Source of the DNA: Rutidosis leptorrhynchoides
Lineage: Eukaryota > Streptophyta > Magnoliopsida > Asterales > Asteraceae
Reading direction: 5' to 3'
DNA length: 64,000 nucleotides
Assembly: GCF_046630445.1 (NCBI RefSeq)
Contig: NC_092342.1
Span: forward strand, 78,075,501 to 78,139,500
In this document: positions 62,691 through 64,000 of the stretch, piece after piece
Numbering within the stretch: position 1 is the stretch's first letter
How the letters are laid out: each line of letters opens with the position of its first letter
Made by a program: the position numbers and the translations under genes
Notes under the pieces: generated by a model
Database searches by the model: none
What the model was told of the DNA's origin: nothing
What the model saw: the letters and a program-made list of their open reading frames with translations, nothing else

Positions 62691-64000
62691 CGGTAAATTA
62701 GGGGTTCGGGTTAGTGCATAACTCGTTAATAAAAATGCACGATTAGGGTAAAATACGCATTTTCAAATATTAACAAACAGTTCAGAAAAGCAACTGTTTT
62801 TGAAGAAAAACATTTGTGATAAAACAAAAAGGAATGAACAATGAGGCGTGCCATATATCATTCGACAAGCTTTGTAATTACAAACTGGGTATTTTTAATT
62901 ACTTTTCTACACTAATCACCCTCATGAATTTATAATTAGAGTCTGATTTTATGCAAATGAGGGCATTGCATGATCTCAAGTGTGGGGAAGGGTTATAAAT
63001 TCTCTCGGGTTTATACTTGGCTTATTTTCTAAATATTGTGAAAATTTTAAAATTTTTCAACTAAATGAATTCAAAAGCATGTTTATACATATTTATGAAC
63101 GATAAAACTAGGTGTTAATGCCGAAATTATTGTTACCTCAGAAAGGACATAAATTGAGAAACAACTAAATCGCTTGAATTTATTTATTAAGATATAAAAA
63201 GACGCATGAAAAAAGCCAAGTGTGGGGAGAATGTACCAAGTTATTCAATTAAAAACTATCTATCACATGTTTCTGCAAAGTTATTGCAGGTGCTTTTGTT
63301 TTGGACTAAATTAACTGTTTTACCCGATTTATTGTAATACTTTTGAAAGAAAGATGGATCTACATGATGAATCAATTCCATCATTAAAAGGAAGTAAAGT
63401 CTTCCGTAAAAGACACGCGCTTCTTGATTTAGGTCAAGAAGTTGTCGTCCAGACCAGCTGTAGGTAGACGAAAAATCTAGAAAAGTCATCTCTAAAATCA
63501 GCAGGAAATCCACGGACCTCAGCATCAAACAGGGTCGCCATGTGGTCAGACTTATCCTAACCATGAGAGGATCTGTCTCGTAAAATGGGGAGGGCGCCTT
63601 GCAAATTAGCTTGATAAGACTAATGAATCAGACCCCCAGAAAGGATAATCTCCTTAAAAGATCAAAAATCAGCTTTTAAGACTGATATTACTCAATCCTT
63701 GGGATTGACCTTAAATATTGAGAATTACAAACTCATGGAATTCAATGATATCTAAACTCGAGCTTGAACGAGAAAATATTTTGATCAAATTACAAACCGA
63801 TTTGTTTTCTGAAAACTCATTTTCAATGCGTTCATTACCATTGAACGTAAAATCCTAGGAATTCACCTGGAATTCATTAGGTCATCTGAACCAAATCGGG
63901 TGTCAACCGTAAGAACGGTGGTTGCATAGCATGGTCAAAGACAGGACCTTGTGCCAGACCGAAAAATTATAAGGGTGAGCTTTACTATTGCTCCTACAAA
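62691..64000 (+). other. Noncoding 3' region of G1, conserved with F
   Basis: 62900-64000 is the reverse complement of roughly 46305-47420 in F, with blocks such as AAGTGTGGGGA, GATCTCAAGTGTGGGG and GGGGAGGGCGCCTTGCAAAT well preserved. An antisense frame (63256-63564, 102 codons) is open here. The region normally lies between pol and the 3' LTR. Confidence 0.7.

Larger units (their letters stand above)
56267..64000 (+). mobile_element. Element G1: pol-less Athila-type element, right end outside window
   Basis: 5' LTR 56267-57494 plus 59724-60410 (interrupted by G2), Asp-type PBS, a gag-like ORF, and a noncoding 3' region homologous to F. Protease, RT and integrase are absent between the gag-like ORF and the conserved 3' region, so G1 is non-autonomous. 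The 3' LTR would lie beyond 64000. Confidence 0.85.

Overview
This window is a stack of nested LTR retrotransposons from a plant nuclear genome. I find no ordinary host gene, rRNA, tRNA, CRISPR array or prokaryotic feature. The DNA is AT-rich and holds long LTRs (about 1.9 to 3.4 kb), initiator-Met-type and Asp-type primer-binding sites, Ty3/gypsy chromovirus (chromodomain-bearing) and Athila-type polyproteins, many (TA)n arrays and one tRNA-derived SINE. A flowering plant is secure and a eudicot is likely. Asteraceae is my guess from the general look of the element families and is not demonstrated.

Left block (1-15031). Element A (1-9169, plus strand) is a non-autonomous chromovirus relative. 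It has two LTRs (1-2634, cut by the window edge, and 6121-9169) around a 3.5 kb interior with no gag-pol. A sits inside B, of which the pol tail (9170-10419) and 3' LTR (10420-12799) are visible. B sits inside A', a second copy of family A, of which the PPT region and LTR (12850-15031) are visible. The A' LTR lacks exactly one 884-bp GT...AG segment that the A LTRs carry, as expected if a spliced RNA had been reverse transcribed.

Central block (15029-43767). Element E (plus strand) is an old chromovirus cut into pieces: an F-box-like pseudogene (15029-15671), the start of gag (15996-16800), gag-pol resuming at 39625-43384, and the start of its 3' LTR at 43420. Its gag is split by D (minus strand, 16801-39624), a chromovirus with in-frame stops. 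D is itself split at its primer-binding site by C (plus strand, 23871-37337). C is complete: equal 3423-bp LTRs, 5-bp target duplication CCATG, PBS, two extra ORFs (an acidic protein and a 227-residue F-box/Sel1-like protein that looks captured from the host), and gag-pol with chromodomain broken by one TGA.

Right block (43768-64000). The E 3' LTR is split again by F (minus strand, 43768-56000), an Athila-type element with decayed gag and pol, and by G1 (plus strand, from 56267 past the window edge). G1 is a pol-less Athila derivative with a gag-like zinc-knuckle ORF. The G1 LTR holds a solo LTR, G2 (57495-59718, target duplication CTGGT), which holds a SINE (58785-58906, 14-bp target duplication). 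The order of events is therefore E first, then D, F and G1, then C into D and G2 into G1, then the SINE into G2. My rough by-eye LTR comparisons (C well under 1%, D and F about 2% or more) agree.

The most interesting points are the F-box cargo gene carried by C and E, the precise loss of an LTR intron in A' with a second predicted leader intron conserved across chromovirus families, paired GC-rich palindromes at a fixed distance upstream of the TATA box in Athila-type LTRs, and a conserved CGGGTAGGTA hairpin at the downstream edge of a variable cargo slot.
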